A stretch of 35,519 bases of DNA from Halalkalibacterium ligniniphilum (GTDB lineage: Bacteria; Bacillota; Bacilli; Bacillales; Bacillaceae_D), in contig NZ_ANNK01000058.1 of NCBI RefSeq assembly GCF_000334155.1, forward strand, positions 1-35,519. The letters run 5' to 3'. A program made the translations under genes and the position numbers. Under the pieces are notes generated by a model. It was not told the origin of the DNA. It saw only the letters and a list, made by a program, of their open reading frames with translations, and did no database searches. This document shows, in pieces, positions 25,594 through 32,425 of this stretch. How positions within the stretch are numbered: position 1 is the first letter of the stretch; each line of letters starts with the position of its first letter.

Positions 25594-25640
25594 GAAAAGC
25601 CCCTGTTTGCTATCAATCGTAAATGGCAAAAGGGGTTTTG
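25594..25640 (+). terminator. Rho-independent terminator after cheY
   Basis: AAAAGCCCCT at 25595-25604 faces AGGGGTTTT at 25631-25639, with an inner TTGC/GGCAA-like arm and mismatches. The stem is imperfect but GC-rich at its base and ends in T's. Confidence 0.65.
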
Positions 25641-25833
25641 CCGTTCTTAGAAATATACATTCACCATAATGGGCAAAGAAGAGATAATGAATACGATGTT
25701 TAGCTTGGATATCTCCATAGGACAAACCGTGTGAAAATAATTTTTTATCGTATCCGACTATGAATGAGACAAGTTAGGTAAAATAAATAATGGAATGTTT
25801 TATCTGTGTATATTAATCAGTTTTTTTTGTGTA

Positions 25834-25861
25834 TTGAAATCGTTGATCTATAGTGTAAGAT
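25834..25861 (+). promoter_or_regulatory. Promoter for the ktrC-like gene
   Basis: TTGAAA and TAAGAT are separated by 16 bases. This would give a leader of about 90 bases. Upstream, in 25641-25833, a 7-bp inverted repeat ATACGAT (25691) / ATCGTAT (25747) spans 49 bases; nothing else there is assignable. Confidence 0.5.
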
Positions 25862-25874
25862 ATGAGAGTAGTGG

Positions 25875-25902
25875 CAATGGTCGGGTTAATCCCACACCGT
25901 TG
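25875..25902 (+). other. Structured leader of the ktrC-like gene
   Basis: CAATGGT (25875-25881) pairs with ACCGTTG (25896-25902) and GGG (25883-25885) pairs with CCC (25891-25893) around a TTAAT loop. The hairpin lies in the predicted 5' leader, 55 bases before the start codon. It does not match the c-di-AMP (ydaO) riboswitch that controls some Ktr genes. Confidence 0.4.
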
Positions 25903-25956
25903 TACATCTTTTCATCACTACACTTTAGGAACGATTGCGAAGAAGGAGTTTGCTGC

Positions 25957-26613
25957 ATGAAAAAACAGTTTTCTGTCATTGGACTTGGTCGATTTGGAAG
26001 CAGCGTGTGCAAGGAGCTTTATAAGCTTGGACATGAAGTATTAGCCATTGATATAAATGATGATAAGGTCAGTGAAATGACGAGATATGCAACACACAGT
26101 GTGATAGCCGATGGAACCGATGAAAAGTCACTTCAATCCCTTGGAATTCGAAACTTTGATTATGTTGTCGTCGCTATCGGGGATAATATTCAATCAAGCA
26201 TTCTCTGTACTTTGCTCTTAAAGGAATTAGGTGTAAAGAATGTCTGGGTCAAGGCGCAAAACGAATACCATCAGCGTGTCTTGGAGAAAATTGGAGCTGA
26301 TCGTATCGTTCACCCTGAGCAAGATATGGGGATCCGTATTGCTCAACATTTAGTTTCTGAGAAGATTGTGGATTACATCGAGCTTTCTCCTGACTACAGC
26401 ATTGTCGAATTATTGGCGACGGAAAAAATTGCGAACCAAACGTTAGTTGAGTTAGACATCCGTGCAAAATATGGTTGCACCATTCTGGGCATTAAGCAAG
26501 GGGAAGACATTAACATAGCACCTAAACCAACTGATGAAATCAAAAAAGGGGATATTTTAATTGTGATTGGACATAAAAATGATTTGAAACGATTCGAATC
26601 AGAAGGAGTGTAA
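25957..26613 (+). CDS. ktrC: Potassium uptake regulatory subunit KtrC (RCK protein)
   Basis: Cytoplasmic gating ring protein that binds nucleotide and c-di-AMP and controls a KtrB/KtrD potassium channel. The ATG at 25957 follows AGAAGGAG; a longer frame from 25795 is rejected. The 218 residues match Bacillus KtrC length. The RCK_N domain has the Rossmann motif VIGLGRFGSSV, the acidic end of beta-2 (AIDINDDKV) and ADGTDEKSL; the RCK_C domain covers about residues 135-218, ending in GDILIVIGHKNDLKRFE. The sequence style (NFDYVVVAIGDNIQSSI, GADRIVHPEQDMG) resembles KtrC slightly more than KtrA. No channel subunit lies next to it, also as for ktrC in B. subtilis. Confidence 0.88.
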   Translation: MKKQFSVIGLGRFGSSVCKELYKLGHEVLAIDINDDKVSEMTRYATHSVIADGTDEKSLQSLGIRNFDYVVVAIGDNIQSSILCTLLLKELGVKNVWVKAQNEYHQRVLEKIGADRIVHPEQDMGIRIAQHLVSEKIVDYIELSPDYSIVELLATEKIANQTLVELDIRAKYGCTILGIKQGEDINIAPKPTDEIKKGDILIVIGHKNDLKRFESEGV

Positions 26614-26646
26614 AAGTGGGCATCAAACCCACTTATTCTTTTTTGT
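26614..26646. terminator. Bidirectional terminator between ktrC and the opposing gene
   Basis: AAGTGGG (26614-26620) and CCCACTT (26628-26634) form a perfect 7-bp stem with a 7-base loop, starting right after the ktrC stop. T's follow on the plus strand, and A's before it give T's for the minus-strand transcript. Confidence 0.85.
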
Positions 26647-26992
26647 TGCTTAGTAAGGCTGTCACGTATGAAAATGCTGCATGCTTTAGCTGAGCATTTA
26701 ATATCCTTGTGACCCCTTCATACCCTCGATAGCGATAAACGTATTCTGTGAAAAATCCATCGTTTACACTTTTCTCAATTGTCAATTGTTGACGAGCCAT
26801 TGCTCGCTTTAACGGGGTTAGCTCTTTACTAACTGAATACAATTGATTCGTGAAAAACTCCATAAGCGGTTCACTAAACTTAAGTTGAAGCTGAGCCAAT
26901 GCTTCAATATCCCGTTCAAATGCTTGGCGAACGACATTTAATATAATGTAGCGGCGGAGGAGGTCTTGTTCTTTATCGGATAGTAAGGGCAT
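26633..26992 (-). CDS. YhjD-like hypothetical protein under a LexA box
   Basis: A 119-residue soluble protein. The ATG at 26992 (complement) is preferred: AAAGGAG lies 11 bases before it, while an upstream GTG at 27004 sits inside that site. The product is helical with a charged middle (PLKRAMARQQLTIEKS) and a C-terminal NDGFFTEYVYRYRGYEG block that recalls the Bacillus YhjD family from memory. No catalytic motif is visible, and the family has no known function. It faces ktrC across a shared terminator. Its promoter (27033-27061) is overlaid downstream by a near-perfect LexA/DinR box, so it is probably induced by DNA damage. Confidence 0.7.
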   Translation of the reverse strand: MPLLSDKEQDLLRRYIILNVVRQAFERDIEALAQLQLKFSEPLMEFFTNQLYSVSKELTPLKRAMARQQLTIEKSVNDGFFTEYVYRYRGYEGVTRILNAQLKHAAFSYVTALLSNKKE

Positions 26993-27013
26993 GATTTTGT
27001 ACACTCCTTTAAA

Positions 27014-27027
27014 AGAACGTATGTTCG
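27014..27027 (-). promoter_or_regulatory. LexA (DinR) SOS box
   Basis: On the minus strand CGAACATACGTTCT matches the Bacillus DinR consensus CGAACRNRYGTTYC at every position but the last. It lies just after the -10 TAAAAT, covering the predicted transcription start of the minus-strand gene, an ideal repressor position. Confidence 0.8.
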
Positions 27028-27032
27028 TATTT

Positions 27033-27061
27033 ATTTTATCCTAATTTGGTTTAGAGCGCAA
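27033..27061 (-). promoter_or_regulatory. Sigma-A promoter of the LexA-box gene
   Basis: On the minus strand, TTGCGC (27061-27056) and TAAAAT (27038-27033) are separated by 17 bases. It precedes the LexA box and the YhjD-like gene. Confidence 0.65.
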
Positions 27062-27265
27062 GCGATGGGAACAATAAAAAATGAACGAAAAGCTCTATCT
27101 TTATAAAAAAATATTAAAAAAGAAAATTGGAAATTAAAAGATTATGTTTCGAACGAACGATAAAGCTAACAGAAATAGAAGAATGGAGGAAAGCGCAGAT
27201 GTGGACTAGTAAAAAAGTCAGTGCAAGAGTGCTAGTAGTTCCAGTGTTTGGGGAAATTCATCCAT

Positions 27266-27293
27266 TTTACAACAGGAAAAAAGAAGCTATAAT
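27266..27293 (+). promoter_or_regulatory. Promoter for the YolD-like gene
   Basis: TTTACA and a perfect TATAAT are spaced by 16 bases, about 37 bases before the start codon. The stretch 27062-27265 before it is AT-rich and holds no gene I can support. Confidence 0.6.
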
Positions 27294-27329
27294 AAATCTA
27301 CGAACTTTAACAACTAGGGGCGTTTGGCT

Positions 27330-27545
27330 TTGACAATCAATCAAATTGCGTTGTTGAACAGATGGATTCAAGAAAATAGGTTAGTCACGGTTCACATTCA
27401 CTTAAGGTATGAACCAATTATTGGAAGGATTCTTTCGTTTGAAGCAGAACGGAATACCTGTTTAATTTATGATGATGACTTAAAGGAAGTGCATCACCTT
27501 TCGCTAAAAGAAATAACAAGCATTCAAGGCTTTAAAGAAAAATGA
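27330..27545 (+). CDS. Short YolD-like protein
   Basis: A 71-residue protein with a TTG start at 27330, 8 bases after AGGGGCG (a TTG at 27324 is too close). The pattern ENRLVTVHIHLRYEPIIGRILSF followed by CLIYDDDLKEVHHLSLKEITSIQGF (quoted in parts here) resembles the C-terminal beta-rich half of YolD-like proteins, which in Bacillus often accompany SOS-induced Y-family DNA polymerases. Full YolD proteins are about 110 residues, so this is either a short member or an N-terminally trimmed one. No polymerase is next to it. A LexA box lies 300 bases upstream but belongs by position to the divergent gene. Confidence 0.5.
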   Translation: MTINQIALLNRWIQENRLVTVHIHLRYEPIIGRILSFEAERNTCLIYDDDLKEVHHLSLKEITSIQGFKEK

Positions 27546-27662
27546 AAAATTATTGAAATGTTTTTTAAGATAATGTTCAAGGCTGTCTATTTACAGGCTT
27601 TTAACTCTTAGCGTGAGTGAACAAAGCAGATGCGTTTCTTGCAACATAAAGAGCATAAACAA

Positions 27663-27697
27663 GAAAAACACCCTGGGTCGGTTCTGCGCTCAAGGTG
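27663..27697 (-). terminator. Terminator of the CorC-domain remnant (minus strand)
   Basis: On the minus strand, CACCTTG (27697-27691) pairs with CAGGGTG (27675-27669) with one wobble, then TTTTT. It still marks the end of the former gene at 27712. Confidence 0.65.
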
Positions 27698-27711
27698 CTT
27701 TTCGTTATCTT

Positions 27712-28015
27712 TTATTCAGGGATGACAGCTGTTTGTTTTGGAGGTTCGAGCTGGACTTTCACTTTACGTACTCTACGATTTTCTGCCTCCTCCACTTCTA
27801 ACCTTAAATGCTCAAATGTGAATGTCTCACCTTTTGATGGAATAATCCGTTGAAATTCTTCAACGACCCCAGCCACCAAGTGTATGGTAGGATATATCGG
27901 GAATTTCAACGTTTGTAAAGCGTGCAAATTCATCAATCGAGTAATCTGCATAAAAAATGTAGGTTGAAGGATCAAGCAGTTTGACAAGCTTTATTTGATC
28001 GTCATGTTCCGGTGC
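27712..28015 (-). pseudogene. Remnant of a hemolysin/CorC (CNNM-type) membrane protein, C-terminal part
   Basis: Only the C-terminal CorC_HlyC domain survives. One frame, open from 28015, reads APEHDDQIKLVKLL, DPSTYIFYADYSIDEF and TNVEIPDISYHTLGGW, then hits a stop; the next frame over continues VVEEFQRIIPSKGETF and FEHLRLEVEEAENRRV up to the stop at 27712. A single extra base in the GGTGGCTGGGG stretch (about 27870-27885) explains the switch: without it, HTLGGW would run straight into VVEEF, the normal domain pattern. The N-terminal membrane domain and CBS pair are absent, and a stop lies just upstream. The 241-bp repeat begins 73 bases beyond the broken end. Function in ion export or toxin-like roles is lost. 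Confidence 0.8.
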
Positions 28016-28087
28016 TTAAATAAGGAAATGGAACTTGAGTTGTTAGTACACCAGGACTTCGCTTTGTCACCTTTTCCAAATAAAAAA

Positions 28088-28328
28088 GGGGCTGGGACAA
28101 AAGAGTTTTTATTGATGAGACATCCGAACATCATGATCGTTGATGCATAGCAATCGCTTCGGACATATCCTTCGCTTTCCGCGGGCGGCTGGTGAGCCTC
28201 CTCGTGCTTTTTGCACTGTGGGGTCCCACCCTTGCCTTTGATCCCGCAGGAGTCTACGTCTATTTCCTCCGCTAAGGTTGTGTATTGTTCGCATGTTCAA
28301 TCATACACGTTCTTTACGTACCAGCCTC
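28088..28328. mobile_element. MITE-like 241-bp element, copy 1
   Basis: Begins GGGGCTGGGAC and ends GTACCAGCCTC, an imperfect terminal inverted repeat. The rest matches 34353-34593, also 241 bases and in the same orientation, at roughly nine in ten positions. Here the inverted ends extend outward: TTCCAAATAAAAAA before (28074-28087) mirrors CTTTTTATTTGGAA after (28329-28342). Inside, GCGGG/CCCGC, GGTGAG/CCCACC (one mismatch) and GTGC/GCAC nest as a long hairpin. There is no transposase or convincing open frame. It lies between two broken genes. Confidence 0.8.
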
Positions 28329-28344
28329 CTTTTTATTTGGAAGT

Positions 28345-29209
28345 TTACATGGTACGAAAGGAGTCTTTAAGATTATTAATGGAAACTTGGATACGTTCGA
28401 TTTCTTTTAATTGTTCACTGATGGAATGACTCATCGAAACGAGGTGCTGTGTCGTCTCCTCAGTATTTTTTGTTTCTGTTTCCATAGCGTTTGCAATTTC
28501 TTGGCTTGAGCTCGCCAGGTTTGTTATCCGATCAGTCATGTTTTCTACTGACTCGGTATTTGAAAAAATTGAACGAATCATTTTTTCGAATCGTACACTC
28601 ATTCGTTGAATTTGTTCTGAACTGTCCTTTATCTCGTCCGCGCGTTCTTCCGACTGGACCACTGAAATGGCAACATTTGATAAAATGCGATCAACATTGT
28701 TAGAAATTTCTTTTGTTGCTTCAACCGAACGTTCAGCGAGCTTCCGTATGTCGCTTTAAGTGATTGACTTGCTCAGAAACCTCTATGGTTTTATTTTCCA
28801 CAAGGTTAATTTGCTTTTCTTGTTTGAGTTGGAATGACTCAATGCTAGCGAAAAGCGAGTTCAGCTGCTTACCTAAAACAGCAACCTCACCTTTTCCTTT
28901 TATATGCAAACGAGTGCCAAGCTCCCCTTGTTCAAATTGCTTCATTTTTTCATTCATTGTCTTTATAGGACGAATGATTAACACATTCAGTAAGACCGTA
29001 ATAATAATCGTCGCTACGATAACATTCATAAAATTATTTAACCAAACGAGTATTGGTGCAAGAGAAGTGGTGGTTTCAAAGATAGCCTCCACAGCCGATT
29101 CGATCATTGAGTAAATAAGGTTTGAAAGGGTGCTGTTTACAAGCAGGACAATGATGATCGCCCCGATAAAACGTAGGCGAATGCTATGCCAATAAGATGT
29201 GATTTCCAT
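28345..29209 (-). pseudogene. Methyl-accepting chemotaxis protein, pseudogene with internal deletion
   Basis: The first part, starting at 29209, encodes 158 residues: two membrane helices (about 13-35 and 60-80) with only a short outer loop, then a HAMP domain (LIIRPIKTMNEKMKQFEQGE) and the start of a coiled coil, ending in a stop after SEQVNHLKRHTEAR. In the next frame the C-terminal coil resumes as DIRKLAERSVEATKEI and runs to the stop at 28345. DIRKLAERS normally follows the receptor's hairpin tip (NLLALNAAIEAARAGE and GFAVVA type), which is missing here. So a deletion at about 28751-28760 removed the tip that contacts CheA and CheW and shifted the frame. Confidence 0.85.
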
Positions 29210-29278
29210 TCCTGCAAAATCCTCCTCTGTTCCCTACTCTTTTGTATCATGTAGAAAAAAGCCAAGCAGTTCAGGCCA

Positions 29279-29304
29279 ATATCCGAATGATCCTACTTTT
29301 TTCA
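29279..29304 (-). promoter_or_regulatory. Possible SigD promoter of the chemoreceptor pseudogene
   Basis: On the minus strand, TGAA (29304-29301), a 14-base spacer and TCGGATAT (29286-29279) approximate the SigD motif TAAA-N15-GCCGATAT. The match is partial (3 of 4 and 6 of 8). Its position 70 bases before the former start fits a motility gene. Confidence 0.3.
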
Positions 29305-29537
29305 TCGATCCATAGATAGAGAAACTAAAATATCACTAAATATTAATCTATCCCCTTAGTTGATGAAAGTAAAACATTTAACATTCATTTTATGAAAAAA
29401 GTACGATCTTGAAAGGGTCGATGGGATGAAAAGTTCGATTTAATGCAAAAAAGTAGAAAGAAAGTCAGCACTTAAGAAGTTTCAAGGTTTTTCCCTTTAA
29501 GGGAAGGGGTATAAGTCTATAACAAGATCTCATCTAA

Positions 29538-29657
29538 GGAAAGCGCAAGGGCCCACCAAGTGGCGACAAACGCTGGAACCTCTGATTTGAAAACGGTTTT
29601 TGTTTTCCGCAGGAGAAGTTGAAGCACCCTCGAGCCGCTGGTATCTGTAGCTAGACA
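29538..29657. repeat. Dispersed intergenic repeat, family C, inverted distant copy
   Basis: Begins GGAAAGCGCAAGGGCCC and ends GTAGCTAGACA, i.e. in the orientation opposite to the copies at 2088 and 3920 (whose ends are CTAGCT and CAAG..GCTT). A central GAAAAC/GTTTTC stem marks the palindromic middle. Similarity to the other two is mostly at the ends and spacing, so it is a diverged member. It lies in the 29305-29708 gap, the rest of which (29305-29537) holds nothing I can assign. Confidence 0.5.
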
Positions 29658-29708
29658 GCTTTGAAAGGTTATACTTAATTTATCTTTTAACAAAGGGGGA
29701 TATGAACG

Positions 29709-30005
29709 ATGAATCCGTATTTTGCTAGAGATAAAGGTGCGCTTCGTCAATTGCAAAATTTAACAAATGTCGGAAAGCGTCCTGATTCAATAGTCCAATC
29801 ACTCTATGCTCAAGCGATTTTAGAGTATGCGATTTTTAATCATCGTAGAGATAGAATCGAAAAAGCGATTGACCGTGCTTTAGAGGAAAAAAAGAAAGAG
29901 GATTTCCTTTTTCACACAAACGAACTTCATCAATTATATAAAGAGTATCGGCATGGAAAAGTGGTCTCTGAACGGGGACAACAGATCCACCTCACCTTTT
30001 ATTAA
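29709..30005 (+). CDS. IDEAL-domain small protein
   Basis: A 98-residue basic, helical protein. The middle AILEYAIFNHRRDRIEKAID followed by RALEEKKKEDFLFHTNELHQL (residues about 36-77) fits the IDEAL domain, a short Bacillaceae motif named for its consensus; here the key stretch reads IDRAL. IDEAL domains occur in small or regulatory proteins without known biochemical activity, and some may mediate protein contacts. AAAGGGGGA lies about 10 bases before the ATG. It stands alone between the repeat upstream and a terminator downstream. Confidence 0.7.
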   Translation: MNPYFARDKGALRQLQNLTNVGKRPDSIVQSLYAQAILEYAIFNHRRDRIEKAIDRALEEKKKEDFLFHTNELHQLYKEYRHGKVVSERGQQIHLTFY

Positions 30006-30019
30006 TTAAAATGAAGGAC

Positions 30020-30063
30020 AAAGACTCGCTTGACCGTCAATGGTGCTAAGTGAGTCTTTTATA
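30020..30063 (+). terminator. Rho-independent terminator after IDEAL gene
   Basis: AAAGACTCGCTT (30020-30031) pairs with AAGTGAGTCTTT (30048-30059) with one wobble pair and a 16-base loop, then T and AT-rich sequence. Confidence 0.8.
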
Positions 30064-30094
30064 TATTTGAAATAAGTTAAAAAGCACAGCTTGT

Positions 30095-30210
30095 CACTGG
30101 GATGAAAATGAGTTTGCCCGAGCATTCTGTGTACCATTTCAATGAGGAGGTGTGAGCGGAAGTGGTTCATTGTTTCACCAACTGAAGCTCCGTCCCCTTT
30201 TCACAGAAAA
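30095..30210. repeat. Dispersed intergenic repeat, family B, copy 2
   Basis: A 116-base element matching 20525-20647 in the same orientation, with a few base changes and a 5-base loss near CACCAACTGAAG (copy 1 has an extra TTGTA). It sits 32 bases after the IDEAL gene terminator and before the FapA promoter. Confidence 0.8.
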
Positions 30211-30273
30211 AAATCTCTGATTTGCTGCTCGAGTGGTAGTTTATCTGTATACTTTTTCCAAATTTCAGGTCTA

Positions 30274-30302
30274 TTTCTTTTTTCCTAATCTGAGATTATA
30301 AT
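30274..30302 (+). promoter_or_regulatory. Possible promoter of the FapA-STAS pair
   Basis: A perfect TATAAT at 30297-30302 lies 72 bases before the chosen start. The -35 (TTTCTT at 30274) is poor, so an activator or chance is possible. Confidence 0.35.
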
Positions 30303-30373
30303 GGTGACAAAAGCTTCTTTGAAAAGGTAGTTGAATGGATGATGTTTTGCCGCAAAGCAGAGGAGTGTCATGT

Positions 30374-32407
30374 ATGGCAAATAGTGTTTTACTAAAAGGA
30401 AAAAGTGTTGCGGAAGCAGTAGAAATGGCTCTTGAAATGTTACAGGCAACAAGGGATCAGGTAGATATCGAGATTCTGGAAGAGGGAGGAAAAAGACGCT
30501 TCGGCCTAGGAAATAAGCTCGCTGTTGTGAAGGTGACAAAAAGAAACGTTGAAGCGTTGGATTCACCTGAAAAAATTATGGAAGCCTTTAATCTTCCAGA
30601 AAAGACAGAAAGCCCTTCTGAGGAGCCGTTCTCAATGATTGACGAAGAAGATTTATCTGGCCTTGTATGGGTGAAAGACGGTCAAATCTTTTGCCGGGAT
30701 AAGAGTGATAGTTACCCGATGATTGAAGTGGGAGCAGATGTTAAGCTTTATCGGAACGGGGAACTTATCGAGGGATTAACAATCGTGTTAGAACAAGACC
30801 AGCTCATGGTCGAGTTTAATCAAGAACGGGTTGAAACGGTTTGGTCGTTAGAAATAGATGACCTTGCACAAAAAGTAACTCTTCACGTGAAGCCAGGCTA
30901 TCAAACCGTTTATTCACTCGTCGATCAACCGCCTGCAAGAAAAATTACTCTTCATGCGACGAAATCAAAAATTCCAGTTGCACAGCTACAAAAGGAAGAT
31001 GTCTTGAAAAAGGTCAATGAGCTCGGGATTACGTACGGACTTGATATGGATTTGATCGAGCACGCCTGTCAAGCGAAAGAAGAGGGAACATATGTTGTTG
31101 CGCAAGGGATTGAGCCAAAAGACGGGGAAGATGGCACGATTGAATTTAATGTAGAAGTTGATTATAAAGAATTAACACCTCAAGTAAAAGAGGATGGGAC
31201 GGTCGACTTTCGGGAAACAAAATACATTCCGACTGTTGAGGAAGGAACCGTTTTAGGTGTTGTTGGCCCACCGAAACCAGCGAAAAAAGGAATAAATGTT
31301 TTTGGTGAAGATGTAGACGGTCAGCCTGGCAAACCATTGATTGTTCGGACTGGAAAGGGGACAATGTTTGTCGATGATAAAAAGCTCGTTGCCATTAAAT
31401 CGGGACGGCCAGAAGTAAAGCGGCAAGGTCTGTTAATTCGAGCGTCGGTCATGCCTCGTTTGTATCATTCTGGTGATGTAAACATTGCGACGGGAAATAT
31501 CCGTTTTACAGGAGATGTAGAAATTCAAGGATCGGTCGAAGACAATATGCTCGTCCATGCAGATGGAAATATTATCGTCAATCAGCATGTCCTTGAAGCG
31601 ACACTGCAAGCAGGAAATTCAATCAATGTGCGACACAATTTGATTAATAGTGAGGTCACGGCAGGGAGAAGCAATCTTTTAGTTGCAGAGCTAGGACATC
31701 TACTGGGAGACATTTCTGAGCAATTGACGCTCATTATTAAAGCCATCGAACAGCTGAATGATTCAAACGCGTTTCGAGATAATGATACAAAGGTTCTCGG
31801 TTTAAGCTCAATATTAAAATTATTATTGGAACAAAAATTCAAATCATTCTTGCCTCTCGTCAAAAAATTTGTAACGAAAGTCAACGAAAACCAAGAAGCT
31901 TTGGATGAAGAATGGCAAGGGTTAGCTAAGCGTTTTCGAACAGGCTTCTTAACTTTACATCCTGAAGGATTTAAAGACATAGAAGATATAAGAAAGATGG
32001 GACGATTTGTTAAGCATGTCCATCAAATTAGTATTTTGCCACCTGAGCCGAATTCTGAGCTTACTTGTTCATACGCCATGAATAGTAACCTTTATTGCAG
32101 TGGGAACATCATTGTAAAAGGAAAGGGTGTGTATAACAGCAAAGTCTATACGGGTTCTCGTTTAGAAATAGATGGGGTTCTGATAGGAGGAGAAGCGTTC
32201 GCGCGATGTGGAGCAAGATTAGGAACCGTTGGCTCAAAAGCAGGTGCTTCCACAAAAATCAGTGTTCCAAATGACCAACATATCATGATTGATCACGTGA
32301 TGGAAAATACAACGATCCAAGTCGGAAAACGGGTATATAAATTTAGTAAAGAAGCCCATTACATAAACGCAAGACTTGGAGAGGATGGTCATCTTTTACT
32401 AAATTAA
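30374..32407 (+). CDS. FapA-family (DUF342) protein with N-terminal Jag_N domain
   Basis: A 677-residue soluble protein. The ATG at 30374 has AGAGGAG 8 bases upstream and is preferred to the ATG at 30335. Residues about 4-52 (SVLLKGKSVAEAVEMALEML and RRFGLGNKLAVVKV) form a Jag_N-like domain, as found at the front of the RNA-binding protein KhpB/Jag. The rest is FapA: a KSKIPVAQLQKEDVLKKV segment, the EGTYVVAQGIEPKDGEDG loop, EGTVLGVVGPPKPAKKG, and a right-handed beta-helix (GDVNIATGNIRFTGDVEI; NIIVNQHVLEATLQAG; GNIIVKGKGVYNSKVYTG) interrupted by a helical coiled-coil insert around residues 440-545. FapA affects flagellar polarity in Vibrio; the Bacillus role is not established. A STAS gene follows 18 bases later. 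Confidence 0.85.
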   Translation: MANSVLLKGKSVAEAVEMALEMLQATRDQVDIEILEEGGKRRFGLGNKLAVVKVTKRNVEALDSPEKIMEAFNLPEKTESPSEEPFSMIDEEDLSGLVWVKDGQIFCRDKSDSYPMIEVGADVKLYRNGELIEGLTIVLEQDQLMVEFNQERVETVWSLEIDDLAQKVTLHVKPGYQTVYSLVDQPPARKITLHATKSKIPVAQLQKEDVLKKVNELGITYGLDMDLIEHACQAKEEGTYVVAQGIEPKDGEDGTIEFNVEVDYKELTPQVKEDGTVDFRETKYIPTVEEGTVLGVVGPPKPAKKGINVFGEDVDGQPGKPLIVRTGKGTMFVDDKKLVAIKSGRPEVKRQGLLIRASVMPRLYHSGDVNIATGNIRFTGDVEIQGSVEDNMLVHADGNIIVNQHVLEATLQAGNSINVRHNLINSEVTAGRSNLLVAELGHLLGDISEQLTLIIKAIEQLNDSNAFRDNDTKVLGLSSILKLLLEQKFKSFLPLVKKFVTKVNENQEALDEEWQGLAKRFRTGFLTLHPEGFKDIEDIRKMGRFVKHVHQISILPPEPNSELTCSYAMNSNLYCSGNIIVKGKGVYNSKVYTGSRLEIDGVLIGGEAFARCGARLGTVGSKAGASTKISVPNDQHIMIDHVMENTTIQVGKRVYKFSKEAHYINARLGEDGHLLLN

Positions 32408-32425
32408 TCGATTGGAGGAAACAGT

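Noticed and set aside
25578-25956. c-di-AMP (ydaO/yuaA) riboswitch before ktrC
   Set aside because: The conserved blocks of that riboswitch are not present in the gap or leader.
27127-27333. 68-codon frame upstream of the YolD-like gene (inner ATG at 27199 has GGAGGAAAG before it)
   Set aside because: It overlaps the TTTACA-TATAAT promoter at 27266-27293, shows no recognisable family pattern and runs into the YolD-like start. The ribosome binding site alone is not enough.
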